Shown here in pieces: positions 37,728 to 46,649 of a DNA stretch of 64,000 nucleotides. Source of the stretch: Laribacter hongkongensis DSM 14985 (lineage in GTDB: Bacteria; Pseudomonadota; Gammaproteobacteria; Burkholderiales; Aquaspirillaceae); assembly GCF_000423285.1 (NCBI RefSeq), contig NZ_AUHR01000001.1, positions 238,498 to 302,497 of the forward strand. The letters run 5' to 3'. The number at the start of each line of letters is the position of its first letter. Positions within the stretch are counted from its first letter, which is position 1. A model generated the notes under the pieces. The model saw only the letters and a program-made list of their open reading frames with translations, was not told the DNA's origin and did not search any database. The position numbers and the translations under genes are program-made.

Positions 37728-38267
37728 ATGCCCCCACAAGATCTTCTCGCCCTGCGCAACCAGTTCGAACGGCACAACATCCTGCTGGCCTTCAACGGAC
37801 TGTTCTCGGCCACCCTGATCGAAGAAATCGGGCTGGCTCTGCGCAAACACCTTGAAGCCCTGTCCGCCACGCCGACCGAAGTCACCGATGTATTCACCAT
37901 CTACATCGAAATGACGCAGAACATCCGCCACTACGCCACCAGCAAGAATCTGTCAGATTCGCAGGCCAGCGGCACGATTACCATTTCCCGTGAACAGGAT
38001 CACTACATCATCAATGCCGGCAATGTGGTCGACATCGCGGACGGCGAGGCGCTGCTGCAACGCATCCACCATCTGGCCGGACTCGACAAGACCGGGCTCA
38101 AGGCCCTGTGGAAAACCCAGATGCGCCAGCCGCGCCAGGCCGGAGCCAGCAGCGGCGCCGGTCTGGGGCTGATCGACATGGCCCGCAAAGCCAGCCAGCC
38201 CCTGGCTGCATCCTTCAACCGACTGGACGACCACAGCGGCTTTTTCAGCCTGCAGGTTGTCCTGTAA
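37728..38267 (+). CDS. siaB: SiaB, kinase of SiaC
   Basis: A 179-residue protein with a HATPase/anti-sigma-like fold, homologous to SiaB, which phosphorylates SiaC and opposes SiaA. Visible are an N-box-like IYIEMTQNIRHYA and a Gly-rich ASSGAGLGLIDMARKA near the C-terminus, consistent with ATP binding. It starts 8 bp after siaA. The assignment rests on operon order and these motifs. Confidence 0.88.
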   Translation: MPPQDLLALRNQFERHNILLAFNGLFSATLIEEIGLALRKHLEALSATPTEVTDVFTIYIEMTQNIRHYATSKNLSDSQASGTITISREQDHYIINAGNVVDIADGEALLQRIHHLAGLDKTGLKALWKTQMRQPRQAGASSGAGLGLIDMARKASQPLAASFNRLDDHSGFFSLQVVL

Positions 38268-38281
38268 CTTTCGTGAACCGT

Positions 38282-38662
38282 ATGCAGGACATTCATTTAA
38301 CCGGCACCACCTCTACCCCGGCCATCGATACCGACTGGACCTCCGGCCGGGTCAGCCTGCGCGGCGATTCCTATCCGGAAGACGCCTTCGAATTCTTCGA
38401 CCCGCTGCTGACATGGATCAACCGCTATCTGGCCGAAATCCAAGCGCCACTGACGCTGGAGCTGTCACTCCTCTACATCAACACCAGCAGCATCCGCATG
38501 CTGATGGACCTCTTCGACGACATGGAAGCAGCCCATCAGGCCGGCAAGGCCGTCAGCCTTGCCTGGCATTACGATGCCGAAAACGAGCGCGTGGCCGAGC
38601 TGGCCGAGGAATTCCGCGAGGACTGCTCGTTTCCGTTCAGCATCCTCAAGCGGGCAGGCTGA
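38282..38662 (+). CDS. siaC: SiaC, DUF1987 partner protein of SiaD
   Basis: A 126-residue DUF1987 protein. In P. aeruginosa, unphosphorylated SiaC binds and activates the diguanylate cyclase SiaD, and phosphorylation at Thr68 blocks this. Counting from the ATG at 38282, the Thr of LLYINTSSIRML is residue 68, exactly the reported site. The start was chosen to match this family length. It lies 14 bp after siaB and 2 bp before siaD. Confidence 0.92.
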   Translation: MQDIHLTGTTSTPAIDTDWTSGRVSLRGDSYPEDAFEFFDPLLTWINRYLAEIQAPLTLELSLLYINTSSIRMLMDLFDDMEAAHQAGKAVSLAWHYDAENERVAELAEEFREDCSFPFSILKRAG

Positions 38663-38664
38663 CC

Positions 38665-39485
38665 ATGCAGGCCGACATGCGCGATCTGGAAGAAACCGTC
38701 GACCGCCTGCTGGCCGATCCGGCTTCACAGGGGCTTCCGCTCCACCAGGCCCTGGCTGCCCTGATGGAGCGGCACCGCCACCTGCTGCGCCAGCTCGAAC
38801 GCATCACGCATATTGCCGACCGCTACCAGGACGCCGAACGCGAGCGTGGCCTGTCGTATTGTCAGCGCTATGAACGGCAGCTGCGCCAGCTCGAACGCCT
38901 GCTGCGCATCAGCGACCGCTACCAGCAGATCATGCGCAACCTGCATGAAGAACTGCGCCAGCAATCAACCCACGACGCACTGACCGGCCTCTACAACCGC
39001 CGCTTCATGCACAAGCGCCTGCTGGAAGAAGCCGCCAAGCTGGACCGTCATCCCGACCAGCCCTTTGCCGTGGTGCTGGCCGACATCGACCATTTCAAGT
39101 CCATCAACGACACGCTCGGCCACGACATGGGCGATACCGTACTGACCGAAGTGTCCCGCCGCTTCCTGTCACACCTGCGCCAGTACGACGTCTGTGCCCG
39201 CTGGGGTGGCGAGGAATTCCTGCTGCTGCTGCCGTCCACCACACCGCAGACCAGGCTTTCCGGGTGTGCGAGCACCTGCGCCACGTCATGGCCGACACGC
39301 TGTACCACACGCCCGAAGGCCAGCCGTTTGTCCTCAGCATGAGCTTCGGCTACAGCGCCTGTCATGTAGCAGCCGACCTGAACCGGGCCCTGCAAATGGC
39401 CGACCGGGCCCTTTACGACGCCAAGGATGCCGGCCGCAACTGCGTCCACCCGGCACTCCCGGCCAGCATCCCCTGCCACTCATAA
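38665..39485 (+). pseudogene. siaD: SiaD diguanylate cyclase, frameshifted
   Basis: Diguanylate cyclase of the sia operon. An N-terminal coiled-coil stretch (about 1-95) precedes a GGDEF domain with DALTGLYNRRF, DIDHFKSINDTLGH, an RQYD inhibitory site and WGGEEFLLLLPS. At about 39250 the frame breaks: after PSTTPQT the reading continues one frame over as FRVCEHLRHVMADTLY and runs to the domain end (RALYDAKDAGRN). One missing base, probably C in ACCAGGC, explains it. Unframed, the product would end at 39342 with a wrong tail. It may be a real mutation or a sequence error. Confidence 0.88.
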
Positions 39486-40916
39486 GGCCGGCGGCACCAC
39501 CTGCCCGTCCAGCGCCGGCACGTCCGCCGGCAACCGGCCCGACTGCACCGCCTCCCGGAATTCGGCAAAATCGGCCTCGACCAAGTCGGCATACCCCAGC
39601 GCATGACGGGTCATGGCCTCGGCCAGCGACGTTCCCCTGCCGATATAACCGGCGATTTCCGCCGCCCGGCCACTGCCCTTGGCATGCGCCCGGGCCAGCA
39701 CCCGCGCGCACAGCCGCACATAGGCCGTCAGACAGCCCGGCCCCAGCAGCTCCAGATGTACCGCCGCCTTCATGTCGCGCAGCTGGCGGATATAGAAATG
39801 CCGGCCGGCCGGCCCGGTGGTCCAGCCGATAAAGGGGTCGCTCACCGCCTGCATCAGCCGTTGCCCGGCCACCACGCGCGCACCTTCGTGGGCATGCGGC
39901 GAGCGGTCGGTATAGGCCTCCAGCACCGACGGCCGCGCCTCTTTCAGTTGCAGGAACAACGGCTGGTCAAAGTCGTCCTGCAACAGCAGCACCAGACAGC
40001 GGGTACCGACACTACCGACCCCGACCACCTTGAAAGCCAGGTCCACCGTGCGGAAACGCGAAATCAGCGCCCGCCGGTCGGACACCAGTGTCTCCAGGTA
40101 TTCGGCCAGCATCGGCCGCACCAGTCCGTCCCAGTCGCCGCTGGCCAGCCAGCTGTCGTCATCCGGCAGCAATGAGCCGGCCCCGTGCACGTGAAACAGC
40201 GTCGGCGGCATGTCGCGCAGCCGCAAGCGGCCTTCGCCGGCATGGGTGATCTTGGGCAGCAGGCGGTCATGGGTGCGGTTGAACGCCTGGCGCACCAGCC
40301 GGCCCAGCTGCTGCTTCAGCAGCGGGTCGTCACCCGCCGCCCTCTCCAGGTTGTCGGCCGTCACCTTGTCGTACCAGACCTCCAGCGTCCCCATGCGCGC
40401 AGCCCGGCCGATGGAGGCCTGATACTGGCGTGCACCGGCTGCCACCATGTCGCGTACCACGGCCGGCGGTGCTCCCTGCTCGCGCGCAGCCAGCGCCGCG
40501 CTCACCAGCAGGCGCTTGAGGTCCCACTCCCACGGCGCCGGATGCGTTTCGTCAAAGTCATTGATGTCGAACACCAGGTTGCGTTCGGGCGAGGCAAACA
40601 GCCCGAAGTTCATCAGGTGCGTGTCACCGCCGGCCTGCACGGTAATGCCGGACCCCGGCCCGGCCGCCAGATCGTCGGCCTGCACCAGCGCCGCGCCGCG
40701 GAAATAGGCAAACGGCGACGCCAGCATGCGCCGGTAACGCAGGGGCACCAGCGCCGGCACCCGCCCGAGGGACGACTGCTCCAGCAAGGCCAGCGGATTG
40801 CGGTTGCCGCGTGCCGGCAGCTCGGCGTGGGCCGAGCGCGGCGTACTGCTGCGCCGGGCCTTGCCTTCGGCATAAAGCGCTTCGTAACGCAGGTGGGGCT
40901 GGTCGGGCAGCGGCAT
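39480..40916 (-). CDS. DUF2252 family protein
   Basis: A 478-residue protein of the DUF2252 family, with protein-kinase-like features but no established activity. Motifs include FFRGAALVQADDL-like FAYFRGAAL, GDTHLMNFGLFASPERNLVFDINDFDE (the strongest family block) and GVGSVGTRCLVLLL. Its stop codon overlaps the last six bases of the siaD frame on the opposite strand. No signal peptide. It appears monocistronic and its role is unknown. Confidence 0.87.
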   Translation of the reverse strand: MPLPDQPHLRYEALYAEGKARRSSTPRSAHAELPARGNRNPLALLEQSSLGRVPALVPLRYRRMLASPFAYFRGAALVQADDLAAGPGSGITVQAGGDTHLMNFGLFASPERNLVFDINDFDETHPAPWEWDLKRLLVSAALAAREQGAPPAVVRDMVAAGARQYQASIGRAARMGTLEVWYDKVTADNLERAAGDDPLLKQQLGRLVRQAFNRTHDRLLPKITHAGEGRLRLRDMPPTLFHVHGAGSLLPDDDSWLASGDWDGLVRPMLAEYLETLVSDRRALISRFRTVDLAFKVVGVGSVGTRCLVLLLQDDFDQPLFLQLKEARPSVLEAYTDRSPHAHEGARVVAGQRLMQAVSDPFIGWTTGPAGRHFYIRQLRDMKAAVHLELLGPGCLTAYVRLCARVLARAHAKGSGRAAEIAGYIGRGTSLAEAMTRHALGYADLVEADFAEFREAVQSGRLPADVPALDGQVVPPAL

Positions 40917-41304
40917 GACAGTCTCCGGTGAAATGTTGCAAATGCATCACTAGAGGATAGCCAACGTCCGCCGCCTTGCGCCGCCGCCCTCCGTTGCCGG
41001 TGCGGAGCCGCCAGGCCGGCAACGGGCCGCAGACGATGTCCGGCCGCCGGGACGACTCCCGCCCCATCCCTCCCGTGGTTTTGCCACCGTCAATGCCGGC
41101 GCTACCGGACGCGGCACCAGGATGCGCGAAACCTGCCTGCGGCATCTGGTGCACCCATCCTCCCGAAACCGCCATTGGCAGGCATGACACCTGCGGCTGG
41201 CCATCGGAAAACCCCTGCGGCCGGTGCCGCGATGCCGGCCGGCTTGACGCACGAATGACGAAGGAGCATGGAGCGCCGCAAGAGATTGGCACCGGGACCG
41301 GTAC
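40917..41304. other. Intergenic stretch without a recognisable gene
   Basis: 388 bp between the start of the DUF2252 gene and the proA terminator. It is GC-rich, and its open frames are long only because of base composition. Nothing recognisable as protein or RNA is seen; the DUF2252 promoter should be at the left end. Confidence 0.5.
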
Positions 41305-41333
41305 AAAAAACAACCGGAGCCGCAGCTCCGGTT
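41305..41333 (-). terminator. Terminator of proA
   Basis: On the minus strand, AACCGGAGC and GCTCCGGTT form a perfect 9-bp stem with a TGCG loop, followed by GTTTTTTG. It lies 32 bp after the proA stop. Confidence 0.88.
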
Positions 41334-41365
41334 GGTGTCGGGAAAGGTGGCGGAAGCGCTGCGGG

Positions 41366-42628
41366 TCAGCCGCGCACCTGCCCGTCGCCGAACACGATCC
41401 ATTTCTCGCTGGTCAGCCCCTTGAGTCCAACCGGGCCGCGGGCGTGGATCTTGTCGGTCGAGATGCCGATTTCCGCCCCCAGGCCGTATTCGAACCCGTC
41501 GGCAAACCGGCTGGAAGCATTGACCATCACGCTCGACGAATCCACTTCGCGCAGGAAGCGCCGGGCCGACGAGTAGTTCTCGGTGATGATCACGTCGGTA
41601 TGGTGGCTGCCGTAGTGGTTGATGTGGGAGATGGCGGTATCGAGGCTGTCGATCACCTTGATGGCGAGGATCGGCGCGGCATATTCGGTCAGCCAGTCTT
41701 CTTCGGTGGCCGGCTGCACCTTGTCGGCCCCGATCAGCGCGCGGGTGGTGGCGCAGCCGCGCAGCTCCACGCCCTTGTCGAGGTAGACCTGGCAGATCGC
41801 CGGCAGGAACGCCTCGGCCACCACCTCGTGCACCAGCAGGGTTTCCATGGTGTTACAGGTGCCGTAGCGCTGGGTCTTGGCGTTGTCGCAGACCGGCAGT
41901 GCCTTTTCCAGATCGGCATCGACATCGACGTAGGTGTGGCAGTTGCCGTCGAGGTGCTTGATCACCGGCACGCGTGCTTCGGCACTGATGCGGGCGATCA
42001 GGCCCTTGCCGCCGCGCGGCACGATCACGTCGACGTATTCCGGCATGGTGATCAGCAGGCCCACTGCGGCCCGGTCGGTGGTTTCCAGCACCTGCACGGC
42101 GCCGGTCGGCAGGCCGGCCGCGGCCAGCCCTTCGTGCACGCAGGCGGCAATGGCCTGGTTGGAGCGGAACGCCTCGCTGCCGCCGCGCAGGATGCAGGCA
42201 TTGCCGGCCTTCAGGCACAGCCCGGCCGCGTCGGCGGTCACGTTCGGCCGCGCCTCGTAGATGATGCCGATCACGCCCAGCGGCACGCGCATCTTGCCAA
42301 GCTGGATCCCGCTCGGACGGTAGGCAAACTCGCCCATCTCGCCCACCGGATCCGGCAGGGAGGCAATCTGGCGCAGGCCTTCGGCCATGCCGGCCACGGT
42401 TTTTTCCGTCAGGGTCAGGCGATCGACCATCGCCGGCGCCAGTCCGGCCGCCACGGCAGCCTTCACGTCGTCGGCGTTGGCGGCCAGCAGCTTGGCCGCA
42501 TCGCGCTCGATGGCATCGGCCATGGCCAGCAGTGCGGCATTCTTGGTCCGGGTATCGGCACGGGCCAGTTCGCGGCTGGCAGCCCGCGCCGCCCGCCCCA
42601 GGTCTTGCATGTAGGAGTGAAGGTCCAT
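41366..42628 (-). CDS. proA: Gamma-glutamyl phosphate reductase ProA
   Basis: NADPH-dependent enzyme of proline synthesis making glutamate-5-semialdehyde, 420 residues (E. coli 417). Visible are the substrate-binding [32 protein letters not shown] and the catalytic Cys segment [13 protein letters not shown]. The start at 42628 fits family length; a start five codons upstream (42643) is possible. proB is not adjacent. A strong terminator follows. Confidence 0.95.
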   Translation of the reverse strand: MDLHSYMQDLGRAARAASRELARADTRTKNAALLAMADAIERDAAKLLAANADDVKAAVAAGLAPAMVDRLTLTEKTVAGMAEGLRQIASLPDPVGEMGEFAYRPSGIQLGKMRVPLGVIGIIYEARPNVTADAAGLCLKAGNACILRGGSEAFRSNQAIAACVHEGLAAAGLPTGAVQVLETTDRAAVGLLITMPEYVDVIVPRGGKGLIARISAEARVPVIKHLDGNCHTYVDVDADLEKALPVCDNAKTQRYGTCNTMETLLVHEVVAEAFLPAICQVYLDKGVELRGCATTRALIGADKVQPATEEDWLTEYAAPILAIKVIDSLDTAISHINHYGSHHTDVIITENYSSARRFLREVDSSSVMVNASSRFADGFEYGLGAEIGISTDKIHARGPVGLKGLTSEKWIVFGDGQVRG

Positions 42629-42800
42629 CTCGGTTTCCGGCATCAGTCAGGCTTGGATAACCGTGATGGTATCACTGGCCTTCGTCCCTGCGCGCCCCGG
42701 CCTGCCGGTCATGCTCCGGCTGGACAGCCGCCCCGCCCGTGCAGGCTTGCGCAGGATGAATGGCTTTTTCACATGGAGAATCCAGCAGAATGTTCCGGCC

Positions 42801-44087
42801 TCATCCGTGCCCCAGATGCCGCTTGGCCCGCTGCACGCCCCACCAGACCGCACCGCCGATCGGCACGATGGCCAGTCCGGTGGCCAGTTCGGCATTCAGC
42901 GGCACGCCCAGCACCTTGAGCGCCTTGGCCACGTAGCCGAACAGGCCAACGGCGTAGTAGGTCAGCACCCCGACCGACAGTCCTTCGACGGTTTCCTGCA
43001 ACCGCAACTGCAAGCCGGCGCGCCGGTCCATTGACTGCAACAGCTCGCGGTTCTGCTGTTGCAGCTCCACCTCGATGCGGGTGCGCATCAGCGCCGTCGC
43101 CCGTTGCAGGCGCACCGACAGCCGCTCCTGCCGCCCCATCACGGTGTCGCAGGTCTGCATGGCCGGCGCCAGCCGCCGCTCCATGAATTCGCGGAACGGT
43201 TGCAGGCCGGCGAGCCGTACTTCGCGCAGCTCACCGATGCGGCGCTCCACCAGCTGGTAATAGGCGCGGGCGGCAGAAAAACGGTACTGGCTGGTGCTGA
43301 CGGCGTCCTCCAGCCGGCCGGCCAGACAGGTCAGTTCGGCCAGCAGGTCGCCACCGGCCGTCGGCGCCAGCAGTTCGCGGGTGGCGCTGCTCAGGCTCAG
43401 GCTGACTTCGTCAAGTTCACGCATCTGCTGCTTGGCCACCGGCAGCGCCAGCAGGGCCAGCATGCGGTAGCACTCGATCTCGAACAGCCGGCCGAGCATG
43501 CGCCCCATCTGGCGCGGATTGAGCTGGCGGTTGAGCACCACGTAACGGACAAAGCCGCAGCCGGCGTAGGCATCGTCATGCAGGCGCAGGTCGGTCAGGG
43601 CCGTGGCGGCCCCGTCGGCGATGCCGGCACCGATCAGGTCGTGGCCGGCAAACCAGCCGCGCGCCATATCGTTGAGGCTGGGTGCTTCGGCTTCGCCCAC
43701 CACCAGAGCATGCACGCCGGCCAGCATGCGGCCGGGCACCGAGGCCAGCCAGTCGTCCGGAATGCCGGTCAGGGCATTCTGCACAAACGGTTCGCCACCG
43801 CTGCCCTCGATGCCGAAGGTGTAGCGCACGAATTCGGTATGCAGCGACCAGCGCACGGTCATGCCGCCGGCACGGCCGACATACTGCACGGCACCGGCCG
43901 GCGGTGGCGCCATGCCGAGCCGGGTCGCCAGCCGCTCCAGTGCCGCGCGCTGGCTGTCGGCCGCATCGAGGTCAAACACGAAGGCCAGCGAAGTGATGCG
44001 CGCCGGGGTATTGACCGGCAGCGACGGACGGGCGTGCACCTCGTCATTGAGCGTGTTCCGCAGGGGATGCAGGGTCAGGGCGGTCAT
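42801..44087 (-). CDS. DUF3422 family membrane-anchored protein
   Basis: A 428-residue protein of the DUF3422 family, common in beta- and alphaproteobacteria and of unknown function. The conserved start LRNTLNDEVHARPSLPV, the middle WFAGHDLIGAGIADG, a long coiled coil (about 290-360) and two C-terminal membrane helices (about 370-388 and 400-418) give the typical layout. It lies about 100 bp from rnpB, divergent. Confidence 0.85.
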   Translation of the reverse strand: MTALTLHPLRNTLNDEVHARPSLPVNTPARITSLAFVFDLDAADSQRAALERLATRLGMAPPPAGAVQYVGRAGGMTVRWSLHTEFVRYTFGIEGSGGEPFVQNALTGIPDDWLASVPGRMLAGVHALVVGEAEAPSLNDMARGWFAGHDLIGAGIADGAATALTDLRLHDDAYAGCGFVRYVVLNRQLNPRQMGRMLGRLFEIECYRMLALLALPVAKQQMRELDEVSLSLSSATRELLAPTAGGDLLAELTCLAGRLEDAVSTSQYRFSAARAYYQLVERRIGELREVRLAGLQPFREFMERRLAPAMQTCDTVMGRQERLSVRLQRATALMRTRIEVELQQQNRELLQSMDRRAGLQLRLQETVEGLSVGVLTYYAVGLFGYVAKALKVLGVPLNAELATGLAIVPIGGAVWWGVQRAKRHLGHG

Positions 44088-44185
44088 GGCAGCAGGCCGG
44101 CAAAAAGCGATGACACCTGTTTACCGCATTGCAGCAGCGGCAACAATCCCGGCTGCCGGCCCCGGAATCGGCTAGAATGCGCGCC

Positions 44186-44586
44186 GAAGTCAGCCGGACA
44201 GCCGCCGCCCGCTTGCGGGGGGAGGAAAGTCCGGGCTCCGCAGAGCAGGATGCCGGCTAACGGCCGGGCGTCGCGAGGCGACGGAAAGTGGAACAGAGAG
44301 CAGAACCGCCGATGGCCGGGGTAACCCGGCACAGGCAAGGGTGAAAAGGTGGACTCCTTCACGGAGCCGCCGGGTGCAAACCCGGCGCGGTAAGAGCGCA
44401 CCGCGGACGTGGCAACACGGACGGCAGGCTAAACCCCATCCGGAGCAAGACCAAACAGGGGGCATTGACGTGGCTCGCGTCGTCCCCGGGTAGGTTGCTG
44501 GAGCGCACGGGTAACCGTGCGCCTAGAGGAATGGCTGTCTGAGGTGGCAACACCCGAACACAGAACCCGGCTTACAGGCTGACTTC
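44186..44586 (+). ncRNA. rnpB: RNase P RNA (type A)
   Basis: Catalytic RNA that matures tRNA 5' ends. The universal GAGGAAAGTCCGGGCTCC block lies near the 5' end, and GAAGTCAGCC pairs with GGCTGACTTC at the 3' end to form P1, fixing the borders to within a few bases. Other conserved pieces are ACAGAGAGCAGAACCGCCGATGG-like J regions and GTAACCCGGCACAGGCAAGGGTGAAA. A TAGAAT (44173-44178) just upstream is a plausible -10. Confidence 0.95.
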
Positions 44587-44623
44587 ACCCTCTTCATGAT
44601 GCTGCCGCGCCGGCAGACCGTGC

Positions 44624-45145
44624 TTACTTGCCGGTCCGGGCGGGCGGCGGACACACGCAGGCCGGTGCCTTTTTCTTGCGTACCGGCTTTTTCCTGACCG
44701 TTTTGGTGGCCGGCTTCACCGCCTTGGCCGCCGGAGCCGGCGTCACGACCACCGGCAGCGGTTCGGTCACCACCACCTCCGGCAGGGGCAGGATCGGCAC
44801 TGGCGGAGGCGGCAGGATGATGGTGCAGCGCAGGTCGGCCGCCACGTAGCGCCGGGCACGCCACAGCGTGTTGTAAAGCCCGCCTACCTGGTTGCCGGTG
44901 GTCCAGCTGGTGCAGCCACGCCGTGCCGCTTCGTCACGGGCCAGCTTTTGCAGGGCCGGACCCAGCTGTTCCTGCCCCAGCCCCAGCGGTGCCCATACGG
45001 TCAGGCGGGCGTCGTTGCCGGCCAGCGGCTCGATCTGCGTTTCGTACAGATAGCCTTCATCGGTACGGGCATGCGGCGAGAACACCCCGACGCTGGCACA
45101 GCCGGCGAGGCCCAAAGTCATCAGAACTGTACAGAGCGTTTTCAT
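44624..45145 (-). CDS. Hypothetical lipoprotein with basic tail
   Basis: A 173-residue protein with a lipobox (LGLAGC, Cys at about 16). The middle contains a soluble region (about 40-110, GCTSWTTGNQVGGLYNTLWRARRYVAADLRC), then a Pro-rich linker and a Lys-rich end (VRKKPVRKKKAP). The basic, Pro-rich tail could contact peptidoglycan or nucleic acid, but this is speculation. No family recognised. It is divergent from dusB. Confidence 0.7.
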   Translation of the reverse strand: MKTLCTVLMTLGLAGCASVGVFSPHARTDEGYLYETQIEPLAGNDARLTVWAPLGLGQEQLGPALQKLARDEAARRGCTSWTTGNQVGGLYNTLWRARRYVAADLRCTIILPPPPVPILPLPEVVVTEPLPVVVTPAPAAKAVKPATKTVRKKPVRKKKAPACVCPPPARTGK

Positions 45146-45175
45146 GGTGGCGAGTATGCCAGAAGCGTGGGAAAT

Positions 45176-45200
45176 TGCTCATCGGCCTGACCGATGAGCA
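45176..45200. promoter_or_regulatory. Perfect hairpin upstream of dusB-fis
   Basis: TGCTCATCGG and CCGATGAGCA form a 10-bp perfect stem with a CCTGA loop, about 49 bp before the likely -10 of dusB. No U-tract follows on the plus strand. It may be a regulator site or a structure in the leader of the divergent lipoprotein transcript. Confidence 0.5.
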
Positions 45201-45248
45201 CTGCCCAAATTTTAGGCAAAAAAGTGTACCGACCGGCACAAAAGCCAT

Positions 45249-45262
45249 TACAATGGCGCCCC
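45249..45262 (+). promoter_or_regulatory. Likely -10 and GC-rich discriminator of dusB-fis
   Basis: TACAAT (45249-45254) followed by GGCGCCCC, a discriminator pattern typical of fis and stable-RNA promoters under ppGpp control. The -35 is weak. The dusB start codon is about 30 bases downstream. Confidence 0.5.
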
Positions 45263-45293
45263 TTTCCTCCCTTGCCGCCTATTTTTTACGCAG

Positions 45294-46319
45294 ATGCAGA
45301 TCGGCCCGTACACGCTTGCCAACCGTCTGGTCGTCGCTCCCATGGCGGGAGTCACCGACCGGCCGTTCCGCATGCTGTGCCGCCGCTTCGGCGCCGGACT
45401 GGCGGTAAGCGAAATGATCGCGTCCAACACGGCGCTGGCCACCAGCCGCAAGACCCTCAAGCGCGCCGACCACACCGGCGAGCCCGGCCCGGTCTCGGTA
45501 CAGATCGCCGGGGCCGACCCGCAGGAAATGGCCGATGCGGCCCGTCGCAACGTTGACTACGGCGCCCAGATCATTGACATCAACATGGGCTGCCCGGCCA
45601 AGAAGGTCTGCAACGTCGCGGCCGGCAGCGCACTCCTGAAGGACGAACCGCTGGTCGCGCGCATCCTCGAAGCCGTGGTGCGCGCGGTCGACGTGCCGGT
45701 GACGCTGAAAACCCGCACCGGCTGGAGCCGCGAGCACCGCAACGCCTTGGCAGTGGCCCGGCTGGCCGAGGAAAGCGGCATCGCCGCGCTGGCCCTGCAC
45801 GGCCGCACCCGCGAAGACAAATACCTGGGCGAAGCCGAGTACGACACCATCCGGGCGGTCAAGGCGGCCGTCCGCATTCCGGTAATCGCCAACGGCGACA
45901 TCGACAGCCCGGAAAAAGCCCGCCATGTGCTCGACTACACCGGCGCCGACGCCATCATGATCGGCCGCGCCGCACAGGGCCGGCCGTGGCTGTTCCGCGA
46001 CATCCAGCACTTCCTCGCCACCGGCGAGCGCCTGCCGCCGCCGCGCGTCAGCGAGATCAGCGCCGTGCTGCTGGAGCACCTCGACGACCTGTACGGCTTC
46101 TACGGCGAATACCTCGGCTGCCGCGTCGCCCGCAAGCACATTGCCTGGTACACCCACGGCCTCTTTGATGCCAACGCCTTCCGGCAGGCGATGTACCAGC
46201 TTGACAGCACGGCCGCCCAGCGCGCCGCCGTTGCCCGTTATTTCGACCAGCTCGCCGGCCAGAGCGAGCGTCTTGACTACAACGCCGGCAACCTGCCGGA
46301 CGTGGACATCCAACCATGA
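45294..46319 (+). CDS. dusB: tRNA-dihydrouridine synthase B
   Basis: FMN enzyme reducing specific uridines in tRNA, 341 residues. Visible are the N-terminal APMAGVTDRPFR, INMGCPAKKVCNVAAGSALL with the catalytic Cys, KTRTGWS, ALHGRTREDKYLG, ANGDIDSPEKA and MIGRAAQGRPWLF. It overlaps fis by 4 bp, the classic dusB-fis operon. Confidence 0.95.
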   Translation: MQIGPYTLANRLVVAPMAGVTDRPFRMLCRRFGAGLAVSEMIASNTALATSRKTLKRADHTGEPGPVSVQIAGADPQEMADAARRNVDYGAQIIDINMGCPAKKVCNVAAGSALLKDEPLVARILEAVVRAVDVPVTLKTRTGWSREHRNALAVARLAEESGIAALALHGRTREDKYLGEAEYDTIRAVKAAVRIPVIANGDIDSPEKARHVLDYTGADAIMIGRAAQGRPWLFRDIQHFLATGERLPPPRVSEISAVLLEHLDDLYGFYGEYLGCRVARKHIAWYTHGLFDANAFRQAMYQLDSTAAQRAAVARYFDQLAGQSERLDYNAGNLPDVDIQP

Positions 46320-46558
46320 GCACACCCGGTCACGACCATATTGCCGATTCCATCCGCCAGGCTATGACACAGTATTTCCACGACCTCGACGGCGAAGCGC
46401 CGGCTGCCGTGTACGACATGGTGCTGGCACGAGTGGAAAAACCGTTGCTGGAAATCGTGCTCGACTACGCCGGCGGCAACCAGACCCGGGCCGCCGAAGT
46501 GCTGGGACTGAACCGCAACACCCTGCGCAAGAAAATGAAGCTTTACCAGTTGCTGTAG
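46316..46558 (+). CDS. fis: DNA-binding protein Fis
   Basis: Nucleoid-associated regulator that bends DNA, 80 residues. The C-terminal helix-turn-helix GGNQTRAAEVLGLNRNTLRKKMKLYQLL is nearly invariant in Fis. The N-terminus is shorter than in enterobacteria (80 versus 98), as usual for betaproteobacteria. Translationally coupled to dusB. Confidence 0.95.
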   Translation: MSTPGHDHIADSIRQAMTQYFHDLDGEAPAAVYDMVLARVEKPLLEIVLDYAGGNQTRAAEVLGLNRNTLRKKMKLYQLL

Positions 46559-46649
46559 CACGGTGCCCTGGCCGTGTCGCATGCCGTGACATGGCCGTCT
46601 GCCCGTCGCGGCTGTTTCCGACCCTGAAGAACCGACCGAAAGCCCTGTC

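Noticed and set aside
41265..41380. A plus-strand start (GGAG before ATG at about 41268) as a small gene
   Set aside because: The frame runs through the proA terminator and has no recognisable product.
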